DNA of 64,000 nt from Calothrix sp. CSU_2_0 (GCA_012034595.1 JAAUPE010000009.1:1-64000), one strand, 5' to 3'. Counted from the stretch's first letter, positions 17,720 through 27,454 are shown. The notes: generated by a model not told the origin, from the sequence alone. Numbers and translations are program-made.

Positions 17720-19168
17720 ATGAAAATTCTCGTTGCTGCTGATATTTCTCCAACAACAATATGTGTTGTCGAATTTTTACAAAAATGGCTGAAATTAGCT
17801 GCTGTTGATTTAGTTGAACTCATGGTAGTTCATGTTTACGAACCGGAATTAGATTATGAAGAGTCAGCACCAGAAATAACTAGGGAGATTTCACCGATTT
17901 CTGAGAAGGAACTCAAACATATATTTCAACCATTGAGTGAAATTTGTAAAATTAAATATATTATTACCAATGAAAAACACGGCGATAGCATTTTAAGTCG
18001 CGGCTTGGATGTTGATATGATTGTAATGGGTCGTCGTCGTCGCAATCAATTGGAAGAAATGGTTTTAGGTAGTCTGAGTCAATATGTGCTGCATCGCGCA
18101 ACCTGTCCAGTCATAATTGTACCCGAACCAACTGCTCGCCAAGTCACTCAAAAAGTATTACAAATTGAGTCCTTCCCCGCAACACCAAAACCGACAATAT
18201 CGAATGAAGCATTTGCCCGTTTAAAGGTGTTAATTTACATTGCGAAAGTGGATGGTAATCTTGATGAACAAGAAAAAGCTCAGTTGAAAGGGGGACTACA
18301 GGCTGAATTACTTCCTGATGATGTTAGCTTTGAAAATTTGCTAAATTCTCCGATAAATCTAGAAGAAGAACTCATAAAAATCACCTCGAAAGAAGAACAA
18401 GAATTAACTTACTATGCAGCTTATATCCTTGCTAATTCTAAAACAGAATATCATCCAGATGAGATGAAAGCTGTTAACTTAATTCTCGAAAAATTCCAGA
18501 TAGCACCTGAAAAAGTCGAGCAACTAGAAAACCTAGTTAACAAAAGCTTTGATTTCCAAAATGCCAGTATAGTTCAACCAATTGATGATCCAAAACTGCG
18601 AAATGAAGTCATCGAACTGAAAATTTTGCGTTGCGCGATCGCAACTTCTGTTTTAGGGGGTTTTCCTTCTCCGTTGTTGAGTACCTACACAGAAGCAGCA
18701 GCTTTTGGATTGCAGACATCCCTAATTTCCGAAATTGCTGCTTTGTGGGGACATCAAAAATTCAAACCAAAACCACTTTTAGAGACAATGGTGGTAAACC
18801 TGGGATTGGTATCTGCTTGGTTAGTCGCTGTTGATATCACCAAATTGGTTCCTAAATTAGGAAGTGCGATCGCATCTGCGGATGCTTTCACGGCAACTTG
18901 GGCAATGGGTAAAGCGGCAAATTCCTATTTTAGCAGTGGGCAGCAGTTAGATAAATCTGCTTTGCGCCAAACTTTTAGACAAGCAAGGAAAGAGGGAGAC
19001 GTTGTTTATCAACGCAATCAAAGTGCTATTTCTCAACAACAAAAAGTCCATGCAACCCAAATCAAATCTTTGACGGAAGACCTCAGAGCGGGTAGGTTAA
19101 TTTTGGAGGAGTATCAAAAACAGATTCAAAAGCTATTAGTAACTATTAAGCAACCAAGTTATTTGTAA
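17720..19168 (+). CDS. Universal stress protein domain fused to TerB-like and DUF697-like regions
   Basis: The protein has 482 residues. Positions 1-145 form a UspA domain with the nucleotide motif MGRRRRNQLEEMVLGSLSQYV and the closing strand CPVIIVPEP. Positions about 160-270 resemble a TerB/DnaJ-associated helical domain (VLIYIAKVDGNLDEQEKAQL), seen in tellurite and stress proteins. From about 300 to 410 there is a DUF697-like region with amphipathic or membrane helices (AIATSVLGGFPSPLLSTYTEAAA, VSAWLVAVDITKL). The tail is coiled-coil-like and Gln/Lys rich. It lies 2 bases after the CcoS-like gene, so it is probably co-expressed with the oxidase. Its function there is unknown. Confidence 0.7.
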   Translation: MKILVAADISPTTICVVEFLQKWLKLAAVDLVELMVVHVYEPELDYEESAPEITREISPISEKELKHIFQPLSEICKIKYIITNEKHGDSILSRGLDVDMIVMGRRRRNQLEEMVLGSLSQYVLHRATCPVIIVPEPTARQVTQKVLQIESFPATPKPTISNEAFARLKVLIYIAKVDGNLDEQEKAQLKGGLQAELLPDDVSFENLLNSPINLEEELIKITSKEEQELTYYAAYILANSKTEYHPDEMKAVNLILEKFQIAPEKVEQLENLVNKSFDFQNASIVQPIDDPKLRNEVIELKILRCAIATSVLGGFPSPLLSTYTEAAAFGLQTSLISEIAALWGHQKFKPKPLLETMVVNLGLVSAWLVAVDITKLVPKLGSAIASADAFTATWAMGKAANSYFSSGQQLDKSALRQTFRQARKEGDVVYQRNQSAISQQQKVHATQIKSLTEDLRAGRLILEEYQKQIQKLLVTIKQPSYL

Positions 19169-19239
19169 ATGGGTTTTGTGAGTGCGATGCAGAAGCTAAC
19201 ATCCTTTGTGAACGCTCGACTAACAGTATTTATATTACA

Positions 19240-20620
19240 AGTGAACTACCCCACCCTAAAGAGGGATGGGGCTTCCAATTTCAACCGGGACAGCCTTAGA
19301 TACGGAAGATTTCCTTCCAACCCTTGGACTTACATCCCGTCCATTGGCAGTAGCGCTAGTTCCTAACGCTAATAACCTTATACCTTCATCTCGGATATTG
19401 ATAGCCGCATTTACATCTCTATCGTGCTTAGTGCCGCAACTAGAACAAGTCCAACTACGCACATCCAGAGGCAAACTACCAACTTGATTGAGGCATACAT
19501 GACAAGTTTTACTCGATGGGAAAAATCTACCAATTTCCAGGTATATTTTACCGTCTCTTTCTGCCTTGTATCTGAGTTGTCTGGTAAATTCTGACCATCC
19601 GCAATCGCTGATAGATTTAGCGAGACAGTGATTTTTTACCATATTTTTGACCGCCAGGTTCTCAACAACGATGACTTGGTTTTCGTTCACCAGTTTGCGA
19701 GATAGTTTATGCTGGAAGTATGACCGACAATTTGCAATTTTTTCGTGAACTCGTGCCACAATACGACGTGCTTTGTAACGTCGATTTGAACCTTTCTGTT
19801 TACGAGAGAGCTTTTGCTGTTTGCGTTTAAGGTTCTTTTCCCGTTTCTTTAAATGTTTGGGATTGTCAAATTTAGAACCATCAGACGTAACCGCAAAATG
19901 CGTTAGTCCAACATCAATGCCAACAGCTTTCCCTTCTGATTTGATTTCAATATCTGGCAATCCGTCGTCAAACAGCAAAGAAGCATAATATTTTCCTGCA
20001 CAATTCATGCTAACTGTGACGGTTTTTATCTTTCCATCAAATGTACGGTGAATCTTTGCAGGAACAACACCTAATTTTCCAGGAAATTTAAGTGACTTCT
20101 TGAAAACTATTTGGGAGGCGAAGCCCCCCAAATGTTTCCGCTTATTGTCAACAATTTTGACGTTTTGAGGATACTGAATTGACTGTTTGTCGTGCTTTGA
20201 TTTGAATTTTGGGAATGATGTCCTTCCTTCAAAAAATTGATAAATGATCTCGAAAGATTGAGTGAGACACTTTGAAGAACTTGACTATAAGTTTCACCAA
20301 GCCATTCAAACTCTTTCTTTAGCGCAGGCAATCGGCTGTTCATCCCAATCTGAGATAAGCCCTTGCCTGTTTCTTTGTAAAGTTCGTTCGTTGCGTTTAG
20401 CGAATTGTTCCAATACCAACGAGCACAACCAAAAGCTTTCGACAGCAATTGTTTTTGCGGTGGGGTTGGATAAATTCTGACTTTGACAACGTTTTTCATG
20501 TCTTTATTTTATCATGAATCGTATTTGTTTTAAACACAATATTTGAATAAAATAAAATATAATTAGACGCTGGATAGAGCGTCTGTTACTATCCATCCCC
20601 AGCTTGTAGAAGCATGGGGA
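19240..20620 (-). mobile_element. IS200/IS605-type element carrying tnpB only
   Basis: On the minus strand, tnpB is followed by the right-end hairpin CCCCATCCC/GGGTGGGG (19249-19271), which overlaps the tnpB stop, and by GTAGTTCAC, a common end of this group. Upstream lie hairpins AGACGCT/AGCGTCT (20565-20584) and CCCCA-GCTT/AAGC-TGGGG (20597-20619), typical of subterminal imperfect palindromes. There is no tnpA, so any movement would need a transposase in trans. The element cuts an iron-uptake gene (20664-20786). The ends are approximate. Confidence 0.75.
19256..20499 (-). pseudogene. tnpB: TnpB RNA-guided nuclease, one frameshift
   Basis: TnpB has an N-terminal region (KVRIYPTPPQKQLLSKAFGCARWYWN), RuvC catalytic residues in GIDVGLTHF, VVENLAVKNM and HDRDVNAAINI, and a zinc finger CHVCLNQ...CSSCG. 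The total length of about 414 residues fits. The reading frame breaks near 20235 in a run of six T. Adding one T gives FINFFEGRTSFPKFKSKHD and joins both parts. TnpB proteins are guided by an RNA from the element's right end, which here would include the hairpin at 19249-19271. As written the nuclease is split. Confidence 0.88.
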
Positions 20621-20663
20621 ATTCCGCAAATTTCGTTAAAAATGAAGACTGGGGATATTTATT

Positions 20664-20786
20664 TTTCCATCTTTCAGCGATGGGTTCTGTCCGTTCCCAG
20701 TGAACGTGGGTATGTGTGTATAATTTTTGTGCTTTGGCTAAATCCCCAGCAATGACGGCATAGGTGAAAGTTCTGGTATTACGATA
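20664..20786 (-). pseudogene. Fragment of an EfeO/imelysin-type iron-uptake protein
   Basis: About 40 codons encode RTFTYAVIAGDLAKAQKLY followed by HVHWERTEPIAE, which matches the helical M75/EfeO signature (AAVxAGDxxKAKxLYxxxRVxYERIEPIAE). Both sides are lost: the IS605-type element begins just downstream on the minus strand, and the FAD oxidoreductase gene overlaps upstream. It is a relic showing that this spot once held a Fe-uptake gene. Confidence 0.65.
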
Positions 20787-22011
20787 GGTTTTTGGCTTGA
20801 ATCGGCATAAAACTTGGTTTAGCGATCGCATGAACAATTTTCTCACAAGCCATCAAAGCACCGGACAAATTTCGTGCGGTTGGTCCGATTTGCAACGCAG
20901 CGAACCCACCCATAATAAATAATTCGCAACCGCGCCAACGCAGACATGTATCTAATACTGGTAAACCATTGATTACGGGAATTGGGTAAGCTGCGAAAAC
21001 TTCCTCTAATAATGGTTCAGTGGTCACATCGAACTTAGTACCTGTAGATAGCCAAATGCGATTGAACTCATGGATATTCCCATCACTACATTCCACTAAC
21101 CAACTATTTCCCAACCATTCAAGCTTCACCACTTGACAATTCTCATCAATCGTGAGATTCCCATTTCGTGCTTCTCGTCGCAGTTGCATACCCATAGCAG
21201 GAGTCACTGAACCACCGTTACGAGCTTGTTGAATCATGGCAAAGCGTTTTTCTAAGTCTGATTCGGCAAAAAAACCTTTGAGATATTTTGGTCCCAACCA
21301 ACCCGGTTCAGCATCAAATAGTTTTTCTTGGAGTTGTCTGCGGATAATTAAATTGACTTTCGCTCCCTTCGAGATTCCCCCTACTGCCAAATGTCCACTA
21401 GTTAAACCCCCACCAACGATCGCAATCTTTTCCCCCGCAAGTTGTAATCCGCGTAAGTCAACTTTGGTAGAGTGACAGAGTTTGTCTTGGGGATACTCAG
21501 ACTCAATTTTTTCAACCCAATTAGGTATTTGCTCTTTAGAATTTCCAGTCGCCAAAACCACCCGTCTTGCTACAATTGATTGTCCATCTTGTAACCATAA
21601 CCGAAAGTTATTTGCAACAGGTTCAATGCGAGTTACTCCCAGGGGAATAACTCGATTCTCCAAATCCCATCGAGAAATTACATCCATGCACAAATCTTGA
21701 AATAACTGAGTTCCTGGCAAATCGTAGGGAGGAAACAGTTCACTAGAACGCGATTCGGCAAACTTTCGCAGGGCAAAACGATTCGGATCGGGATGGTGTA
21801 CCGCAGGCGATCGCAAGTGAGGTATATTAAAGGCTGCAAATTGATTTTCCCAGCGACTCATCCATCTTCCACTAGGGTCAAATACTACAAATCTCTCCCG
21901 CATTTTCGGATGTTTTTGCAATAGATGGGTGACTAACATCAGAGCATGGGGACCACCCCCAATAATCGCTAGGCTAATTTTATCGGGTAATTGTGGTGCT
22001 ATGGTTTCCAT
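20779..22011 (-). CDS. FAD/NAD(P)-binding oxidoreductase (lysine/ornithine N-monooxygenase-like fold)
   Basis: This 410-residue protein has an N-terminal FAD dinucleotide fold (ISLAIIGGGPHALMLVTHLL), a substrate region with WENQFAAFNIPHLRSPAVHHPD, and a central NAD(P) site (EKIAIVGGGLTSGHLAVGG). ATGN and STGTKFD match the two ATG(T/G) motifs of N-hydroxylating flavoproteins. The C-terminus has MGGFAALQIGPTARNLSGA. It belongs to a group often annotated FAD/NAD(P)-binding protein, with no proven reaction. A Fur-like palindrome 33 bases before the start and the neighbouring EfeO relic suggest iron-controlled expression. Confidence 0.75.
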   Translation of the reverse strand: METIAPQLPDKISLAIIGGGPHALMLVTHLLQKHPKMRERFVVFDPSGRWMSRWENQFAAFNIPHLRSPAVHHPDPNRFALRKFAESRSSELFPPYDLPGTQLFQDLCMDVISRWDLENRVIPLGVTRIEPVANNFRLWLQDGQSIVARRVVLATGNSKEQIPNWVEKIESEYPQDKLCHSTKVDLRGLQLAGEKIAIVGGGLTSGHLAVGGISKGAKVNLIIRRQLQEKLFDAEPGWLGPKYLKGFFAESDLEKRFAMIQQARNGGSVTPAMGMQLRREARNGNLTIDENCQVVKLEWLGNSWLVECSDGNIHEFNRIWLSTGTKFDVTTEPLLEEVFAAYPIPVINGLPVLDTCLRWRGCELFIMGGFAALQIGPTARNLSGALMACEKIVHAIAKPSFMPIQAKNLS

Positions 22012-22043
22012 AAAAATAAAATCATATTCAGAATCATTGCGAT

Positions 22044-22059
22044 TATCATTATTATGATA
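22044..22059. promoter_or_regulatory. Fur-like box upstream of the FAD oxidoreductase
   Basis: TATCAT-TATT-ATGATA is a perfect inverted repeat inside a longer AT-rich stretch. On the minus strand it reads CATAATAATGATAATC, similar to the GATAAT arrays bound by Fur. It is 33 bases before the gene starting at 22011. Iron control is inferred. Confidence 0.5.
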
Positions 22060-22309
22060 GCTTTTTTCTATACTGCGATCGGTTAGCTATTAGAGGGTGT
22101 TTGAAAAGTCGGGAAGTTTGTCAAAAAGTTCTCTCAGTATACGCTGTGAATAGATGTGGACATAAGGGTGAAGTTGATATGTGGCAGGTATTAAATGCAA
22201 TTTTCTACATCTTGGTTGAAGCAACTGTTTATGCAATGGGTAATAAATTTTCGCCGTTAGATTGTCCAAGTGGTTTTGCGACCAGAAGAAACCAAAGGGT
22301 TTGTTTTAC

Positions 22310-22785
22310 TCAAAAAATGTTGGGTTGTTGATTAGTCACCTTTTCCGAATGAGAAGAGAAAGTATTAAATTGGAAGTCAGCCCGTCTTTGACAAACAATT
22401 TGAAAACATTCTGGTGGTGTAATCGGTAGATTTTGGAGATAGCAAAAAGCAGCTTGATATCCATGTTCCAAAAGCAATACCACATCTATTTTCGGATTAT
22501 AACTATCTACTGCTTGAAGTATATGACCATTCATAAAATGTCTTTGCATCAGTACCGTATCAGGTGCTGCTAACCAAGCATTGAGGAAAGGTGCAAGATT
22601 ACAACGGGGAACAAAATGAGATGGAAATGTTTCCCCAGAAATACCTAGATGAGGCGAATTAGTGCTACAAACAACCACACCGCGATCGCATTTAAGTAAC
22701 CTAACCAAGAATTATACCCAATGGCGATTAAGTTAGTAGAAATGAAGTTTTGTTGCCAATCTTGGAGATTTATTTCTGAGGTCAT
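22310..22785 (-). pseudogene. Small conserved protein of unknown function, frameshifted (paralogue A)
   Basis: Reading from an ATG at 22785 gives an N-terminus ending in IAIGYNSWLGYL. The frame then breaks near 22698 and continues one frame over as KCDRGVVVCST to 22310. The joined product aligns with the intact neighbour at 23946-24374: IGY-x2-W-x-G near the N-terminus, AVDSYNP versus AIDSYNP, and TPPECFQ versus TPIECYQ. One missing base explains the break. I do not recognise a function. The pair brackets a Rieske protein and a Cys-rich secreted protein. Confidence 0.65.
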
Positions 22786-22817
22786 CCGATGTTAAACTCC
22801 TATTAGTTAGCTATTAC

Positions 22818-23237
22818 TTAAATTCGTGCCACCATAACTGTATTTTTTTCGATTTTTGTTTTATAGGTTGACAGAGGTTTAGTCGCTGGTCCATTTTGAA
22901 CTTTGCCTTCTGTAGTAAATTCAGAAGCATGACAAGGACATAAAAAAATGTTTTCTTCTGCTTCCCAATCTACAGTACAACCAAGGTGAGTACAAATTGG
23001 GTTAACTGCAATTAATTTTTTAATCTTAGATGTTCCAACTACTAAAACAGTACCTAAAGCAGTTTTTTTTCGCAAGATTTGACCCTTTAGATCGAGTTCT
23101 GCTACTGTCCCCAAAGGAATCCAATTTTCGTTTTTCTTAGGTTTAGGTTTCTTTCCATAAACTACAGTTAGGAATAAAGGGGAAAGGCTTAATAATAAGC
23201 TCACACTCAATAGATTTACAAATTGACGACGTTTCAT
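22818..23237 (-). CDS. Rieske [2Fe-2S] protein with N-terminal signal/anchor
   Basis: This protein has 139 residues from the ATG at 23237. That start is preferred over 23336 because MKRRQFVNLLSVSLLLSLSP forms a compact signal or anchor (RR could be Tat-related). Cluster ligands are in CTHLGC (C82, H84) and CPCHASEF (C100, H103), with C87 and C102 as the disulfide pair typical of bc1/b6f-type Rieske proteins. No b-type cytochrome partner is nearby. It ends 33 bases before paralogue A. Confidence 0.85.
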   Translation of the reverse strand: MKRRQFVNLLSVSLLLSLSPLFLTVVYGKKPKPKKNENWIPLGTVAELDLKGQILRKKTALGTVLVVGTSKIKKLIAVNPICTHLGCTVDWEAEENIFLCPCHASEFTTEGKVQNGPATKPLSTYKTKIEKNTVMVARI

Positions 23238-23406
23238 ATTTTCAAGTAATACTTTGTGATTATTGACATCAAGCGTAGTAAATAATCCATACAAAATAAC
23301 TAAGCATATCCCTAATTGATTGCACTTATTTACCACGCAATTTAATTACATACACCCTATATATTTAAAACTTAATAAAATGGCAAGCAAAACAAAATAT
23401 TACTAA

Positions 23407-23801
23407 CTAATTTGGTAAGCTATTCCGTAAACGACGCAGACAATTAATAGATGCAACACAATCACAACCAAACATCTTTACAGCAGCATCACTTTCTTCA
23501 TCTGTTACACCGAGTAATGCATCTTGATTGTTTGTATCGGTTTCATCAATTTCTGGATTACCCTTTTCAAAGCAGATAGCTCCTGTGCATTTCCACAGAA
23601 GAATTTACCAACTTTTGTATGTTTAATACAAACTCTTTGACTATCTGCTGATACAGGTGTTACCGTAGCGTCGGGACGTTCTGTTGGTTGTACGTTTCTA
23701 ACTGTTTCATTCGCTACAGCAATTTTTCCTGTCATTAATAATGAACCCAGAGAAATAAATGCCAAAGGTTTACTAATTAGGTGTGAGAATATTTTGTGCA
23801 C
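23407..23801 (-). pseudogene. Secreted Cys-rich protein, frameshifted
   Basis: The signal peptide is MHKIFSHLISKPLAFISLGS and onward, ending about residue 30. The first frame continues to RVCIKHTKVGKFF. Near 23598 one base appears to be missing, because the next frame reads KCTGAICFEKGNPEIDETD and then GCDCVASINCLRRLRN to a stop at 23407-23409. The joined protein, about 131 residues, has at least seven Cys. If the sequence is right, the product is a 98-residue truncated form with an aberrant tail. No family recognised. Confidence 0.5.
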
Positions 23802-23945
23802 TTAGTTTTCCTCAATATACAGAAGTTACAAACATCATCATATTCTAATCATTTTGACTCAATTCGTCAGTATCAAGTTCCTGAGATTAATCAGTTATAG
23901 TACACTTTTAATATTTATTTTTGATTTGCAGATGATGCGTTTATC

Positions 23946-24374
23946 CTATATCTTGATTCGGGAAATATAACCAGAAAACTCATCCCAATGTTGGCTTACT
24001 TGCTGGTAACATTCAATCGGTGTCATCACAGATTTTTGCAAAATATCTACTTCAATTTGCGAACCCTCTCTCGCTAAAATAATCATGTCCTGTTGGGGAT
24101 TATAACTATCAATAGCTTGCACAATTCTAGTAATTATTTCCTCCCTAACCATCCACTCATGTAAATATGCGACAAGTTCTGGTTTAGCTAAAAAATGGGT
24201 ACCCACAACCTCATCCGTAGTCTGATATTTTCCACGGACACGAGGAAAAGGGACGTGGGGTAAATCTACTTTTTGGATCTGACAAAAAACAGCCCCCCGT
24301 CCTACTTTGGAAAAACCTTTCCAAGCTGTATAACCAATTAATAAAAAATTGGTGAAATTTAGTTCTTTCGACAA
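23946..24374 (-). CDS. Small conserved protein of unknown function (paralogue B)
   Basis: This 142-residue soluble protein begins MSKELNFTNFLLIGYTAWKGF and has a C-terminal half AIDSYNPQQDMIILAREGSQIEVDILQKS that is shared with paralogue A at 22310-22785. No signal peptide, membrane segment or known motif is visible. It lies 5 bases downstream of the metE stop, so it may be transcribed with metE. Function unknown. Confidence 0.65.
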   Translation of the reverse strand: MSKELNFTNFLLIGYTAWKGFSKVGRGAVFCQIQKVDLPHVPFPRVRGKYQTTDEVVGTHFLAKPELVAYLHEWMVREEIITRIVQAIDSYNPQQDMIILAREGSQIEVDILQKSVMTPIECYQQVSQHWDEFSGYISRIKI

Positions 24375-24379
24375 ATTAA

Positions 24380-26628
24380 TTATTCTCCTTTATTAACACT
24401 TGCTTCCTCCCGTAAAACTTTTGCTGCATCCACCATATTTTTAATTGATGGAATTACCTCTTCCCAGCGACGAGTTTTTAGTCCACAATCGGGATTTACC
24501 CAAATTTGTTCAACTGGTAAATTAGCTATTCCTGTACGTAATTGTGAGAGCATTTGTTCGGTAGTGGGAACTGCTGGACTATGGACATCATATACCCCAT
24601 TTCCTACTTGTTTAGAATACCCTCCATCTGTGAGTTCGTAGAGAGTCTCATTATTACTACGGCTATTTTCAATCGATAAAACATCCGCATCCAAACGTTC
24701 AATATGGGTGATAATATCCCCAAATTCTGAATAACACATATGGGTATGAATTTGTGTTTCTGATTTGGCAATTCCTGCACTTAATTTAAATGAATCTACA
24801 GACCAAGATAAATACTCATTCCAACGCTCTTGTTTCAAGGGTAAACCTTCCCGTAATGCAGGTTCATCAATTTGAATAATCTTCGCACCTGCTGCTTCTA
24901 AATCTGCAACCTCATCCCGTAAAGCTAAGGCAATTTGATAAGCTTGTTCCTGACGAGAAATATCTGTCCTTGTATACGACCAATTTATCATTGTCACTGG
25001 ACCTGTTAGCATTCCTTTGACTGGTTTTTCTGTCAAAGATTGAGCATATTTAAACTCTCGTACCGTCATCGGTTGAGTACGGGTAATATCTCCATAGATA
25101 AAAGGTGGACGTACATATCTACTTCCATAGCTTTGTACCCAACCATGTTCGGTAAAAGCATAACCAGAAAGTTGCTGACCGAAAAATTCCACCATGTCGG
25201 TACGTTCAAATTCACCATGAACTAAAACATCGACTTCAGCGTCTTCTTGCATTTTAATACAGTCAGCAATTTGTGCATCAATTGCAGTTTGATATTCAGC
25301 TAAAGATATCTCCCCTTTTTTGAATTTTACCCGTAGTTGTCGGACTTCTGGAGTTTGGGGGAAAGAACCAATTGTGGTAGTAGGGAAGGGAGGTAGGGGA
25401 AGTTGTCGAGCAATTCGTTTTGAGTAGGGTAAAGCACGTTCAAATTCATCAGTTTTGAGGTTTTTAAGTTTACTTTGTACCTCTGAATTTCTAGGACTAA
25501 AGTTGTAAAATTCTTGCTGTTTGGATTTAATTAGTTGTATTTCCTGGGAAGTATCCACACCAGAAATAGTTTTTGCAAGTAGGACAATTTCTTGTAGTTT
25601 CTGTTCCGCAAAACTCAAAACATTTCGCAAAGCTTCGGGAAGATTTTTTTCCCGTGTTGCGTCGTAGGGAACAAATTGTAAGGATGCGGAAGGTTGAATT
25701 GTAAATTCCTTCACTACCTCTTTGATAACTTCTAGCTTAGAAATGATTTCTTCAGGACGAATTTGCCAAATATTTCTTGCATCAACTATTCCTAATCCCA
25801 AACGTTTATCTGCGGGGAATCCATAGTTTTAATTAGCTCGAAATTTCTTCCCCTTGTCAAATCCAAGCTAATTCCATTTACAGGTAATTCCATCACCCAA
25901 TTATAGGTTTCACCTAAATCATCAAAATAGGTGACTAAATTGATAAATAACCCGACTTCCGCTAAGGATTCATAAACGGTTTGGTAATGTTCTTGCCAAT
26001 TATTTGCATCGCTTAAAACCAGTGCTGGTTCATGTATTTGTACTTCCTGAATTCCTAGAGATTTTAACTCCGTGAGCAAGTTTATATACAAAGGAATTAA
26101 TTGGGAGATTGCTCGATCGACATTTACCTCTAACTTACTCAAGCGTAACAATGTACAGGGACCAAAAATGATGGGAATCGCTCGTTCACCTAATATATTT
26201 TGAGCGCGAGTCACCCGTTCGATAAAATCACTCCAATCAACAGCTAAAATGCTCTCAGGAATTTCTGGAACTAAATAATGGTAATTTGTATCAAACCATT
26301 TTGTCATCTCCAATGCGGGTATTCCTTCCTTACCCCTAGCCATTGCAAAATAACGCTCTAAACCGGAGAATTGCTGAAATCTTTCGGGTATTAAACCAAA
26401 TCGAAATGTCCAATCCAAAATATGATCATAGAGTGTTGTATCTCCCACTCCAATTTTATCGATACCCGCATCTAATTGAGTTTTCCAATTAGCTTCCTCA
26501 ATATCTCTGACTGTTTGTAAAAGCTGTTCTGGCTGAGTTTTTCCGCTCCAAAAAGCTTCTAATGCTTTCTTGACTTCACGATTTTTACCAATGCGAGGAT
26601 AGCCTAATGTGGCTGTTTGAATAACCAT
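24380..26628 (-). pseudogene. metE: Cobalamin-independent methionine synthase MetE, single-base frameshift
   Basis: MetE transfers a methyl group from 5-methyl-THF-triglutamate to homocysteine. The start at 26628 gives MVIQTATLGYPRIGKNREVKKAL, the family N-terminus, with AAGGAAAG upstream. The N-terminal half runs to FELIKTMDSP, and the C-terminal half begins in another frame at PADKRLGLGIVDARNIWQIR. One base missing near 25812 (expected GFPADKRLG) explains the break. Zinc ligands appear in the second half: IHTHMCYSEF (His, Cys) and NPDCGLKTR (Cys). Total about 750 residues, normal. Decay would make the cell depend on B12-requiring MetH. The cobalt importer nearby makes that plausible, but an assembly indel is equally possible. 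Confidence 0.9.
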
Positions 26629-26824
26629 ACTTTCCTTGTAGATAAGTGTAAACAAAGATATTGCGATCGCAACATCTGTCAGCATCGTTCGAGATAACTC
26701 TGAATGTAATTTTTTCAATCAGAAAGCTTATATCTGCATAGCCTAACCAGCAGATATGGAACATGAATTACAACTGTAATGCTGATGAAATAAAATACCA
26801 ACCGTCAACCCCACAAGTCTACAG

Positions 26825-26839
26825 TGAGAATGATTCTCA
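26825..26839. promoter_or_regulatory. Fur/Zur-like 7-1-7 palindrome upstream of metE
   Basis: TGAGAATGATTCTCA is a perfect 7-1-7 inverted repeat and differs symmetrically at two positions from TGATAATNATTATCA, the Fur/Zur consensus form. It is 197 bases before the metE start. I judge the open frame running through it (26763-26993) to be chance. Metal control of metE, a zinc enzyme, is an inference. Confidence 0.45.
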
Positions 26840-27000
26840 TGTCAAATTTAATAGAAGTAATGACGATAGAAATCCAGAGGTTTTAGCATTGCAATTTCAT
26901 GATGAATTTTTACTATTTAATCCGAAATGCACGCTACAGCTTTGCAAAAACAAAAGCTCATGGAGTATAAAAAATTTCAAATTTAGCAACTAATTAAGTT

Positions 27001-27423
27001 TCACCGAATTGGATGAAGTTCTTTTCCGTTTTCCACAGGAACAGCAACAACAGGAATCCGCGCTAAAATTCCTTTTTTCAAGGGTTCGGGACGTTCCGAC
27101 CAAGGTAGGGAACCTTCAGGATGGATGTAATATTTTTCTGCACAATCGAATACACCCTGAACCTCTGTGGGGGTTAATTCAGGGGAAATATCACCAAATA
27201 GATAAGTATTTTTACCAGGTGCAGCAAAACAAATAACACAGGAGCGATTGCAAGCGCTCATACATTGCACAGGTTCAAGGACAACTTCCCGATTTAACTG
27301 CCACTGTGAATAATCTACTTGTAAACTTTTCAGTAGCTTTTCGCCACCACTTTCTCCAACACGCTTACCATTCTCCCACTTACTCGCACAAGTGGTACAA
27401 ACAAAGATTTTATGGACGCTCAT
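27001..27423 (-). CDS. DUF1636 ferredoxin-like metal-binding protein under B12 control
   Basis: This 140-residue protein has Cys pairs CTTCASKW near the N-terminus and CMSACNRSCVICF in the middle, the arrangement of thioredoxin-like [2Fe-2S] or metal-binding proteins of the DUF1636 family. The family is often found beside cobalt and cobalamin genes. Its start lies about 30 bases downstream of a cobalamin riboswitch on the same strand, so it should be switched off by B12. A role in cobalt handling is likely but unproven. Confidence 0.82.
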   Translation of the reverse strand: MSVHKIFVCTTCASKWENGKRVGESGGEKLLKSLQVDYSQWQLNREVVLEPVQCMSACNRSCVICFAAPGKNTYLFGDISPELTPTEVQGVFDCAEKYYIHPEGSLPWSERPEPLKKGILARIPVVAVPVENGKELHPIR

Positions 27424-27454
27424 CTATACCTCGTAGATTGTCGCTTGGTTTCTG

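Noticed and set aside
22101-22331. 76-codon frame opposite paralogue A
   Set aside because: It overlaps the end of a better-supported minus-strand gene and shows no conserved features.
26763-26993. 76-codon frame upstream of metE
   Set aside because: No ribosome site, no recognisable sequence, and it crosses the palindrome at 26825. It is more likely promoter DNA than a gene.
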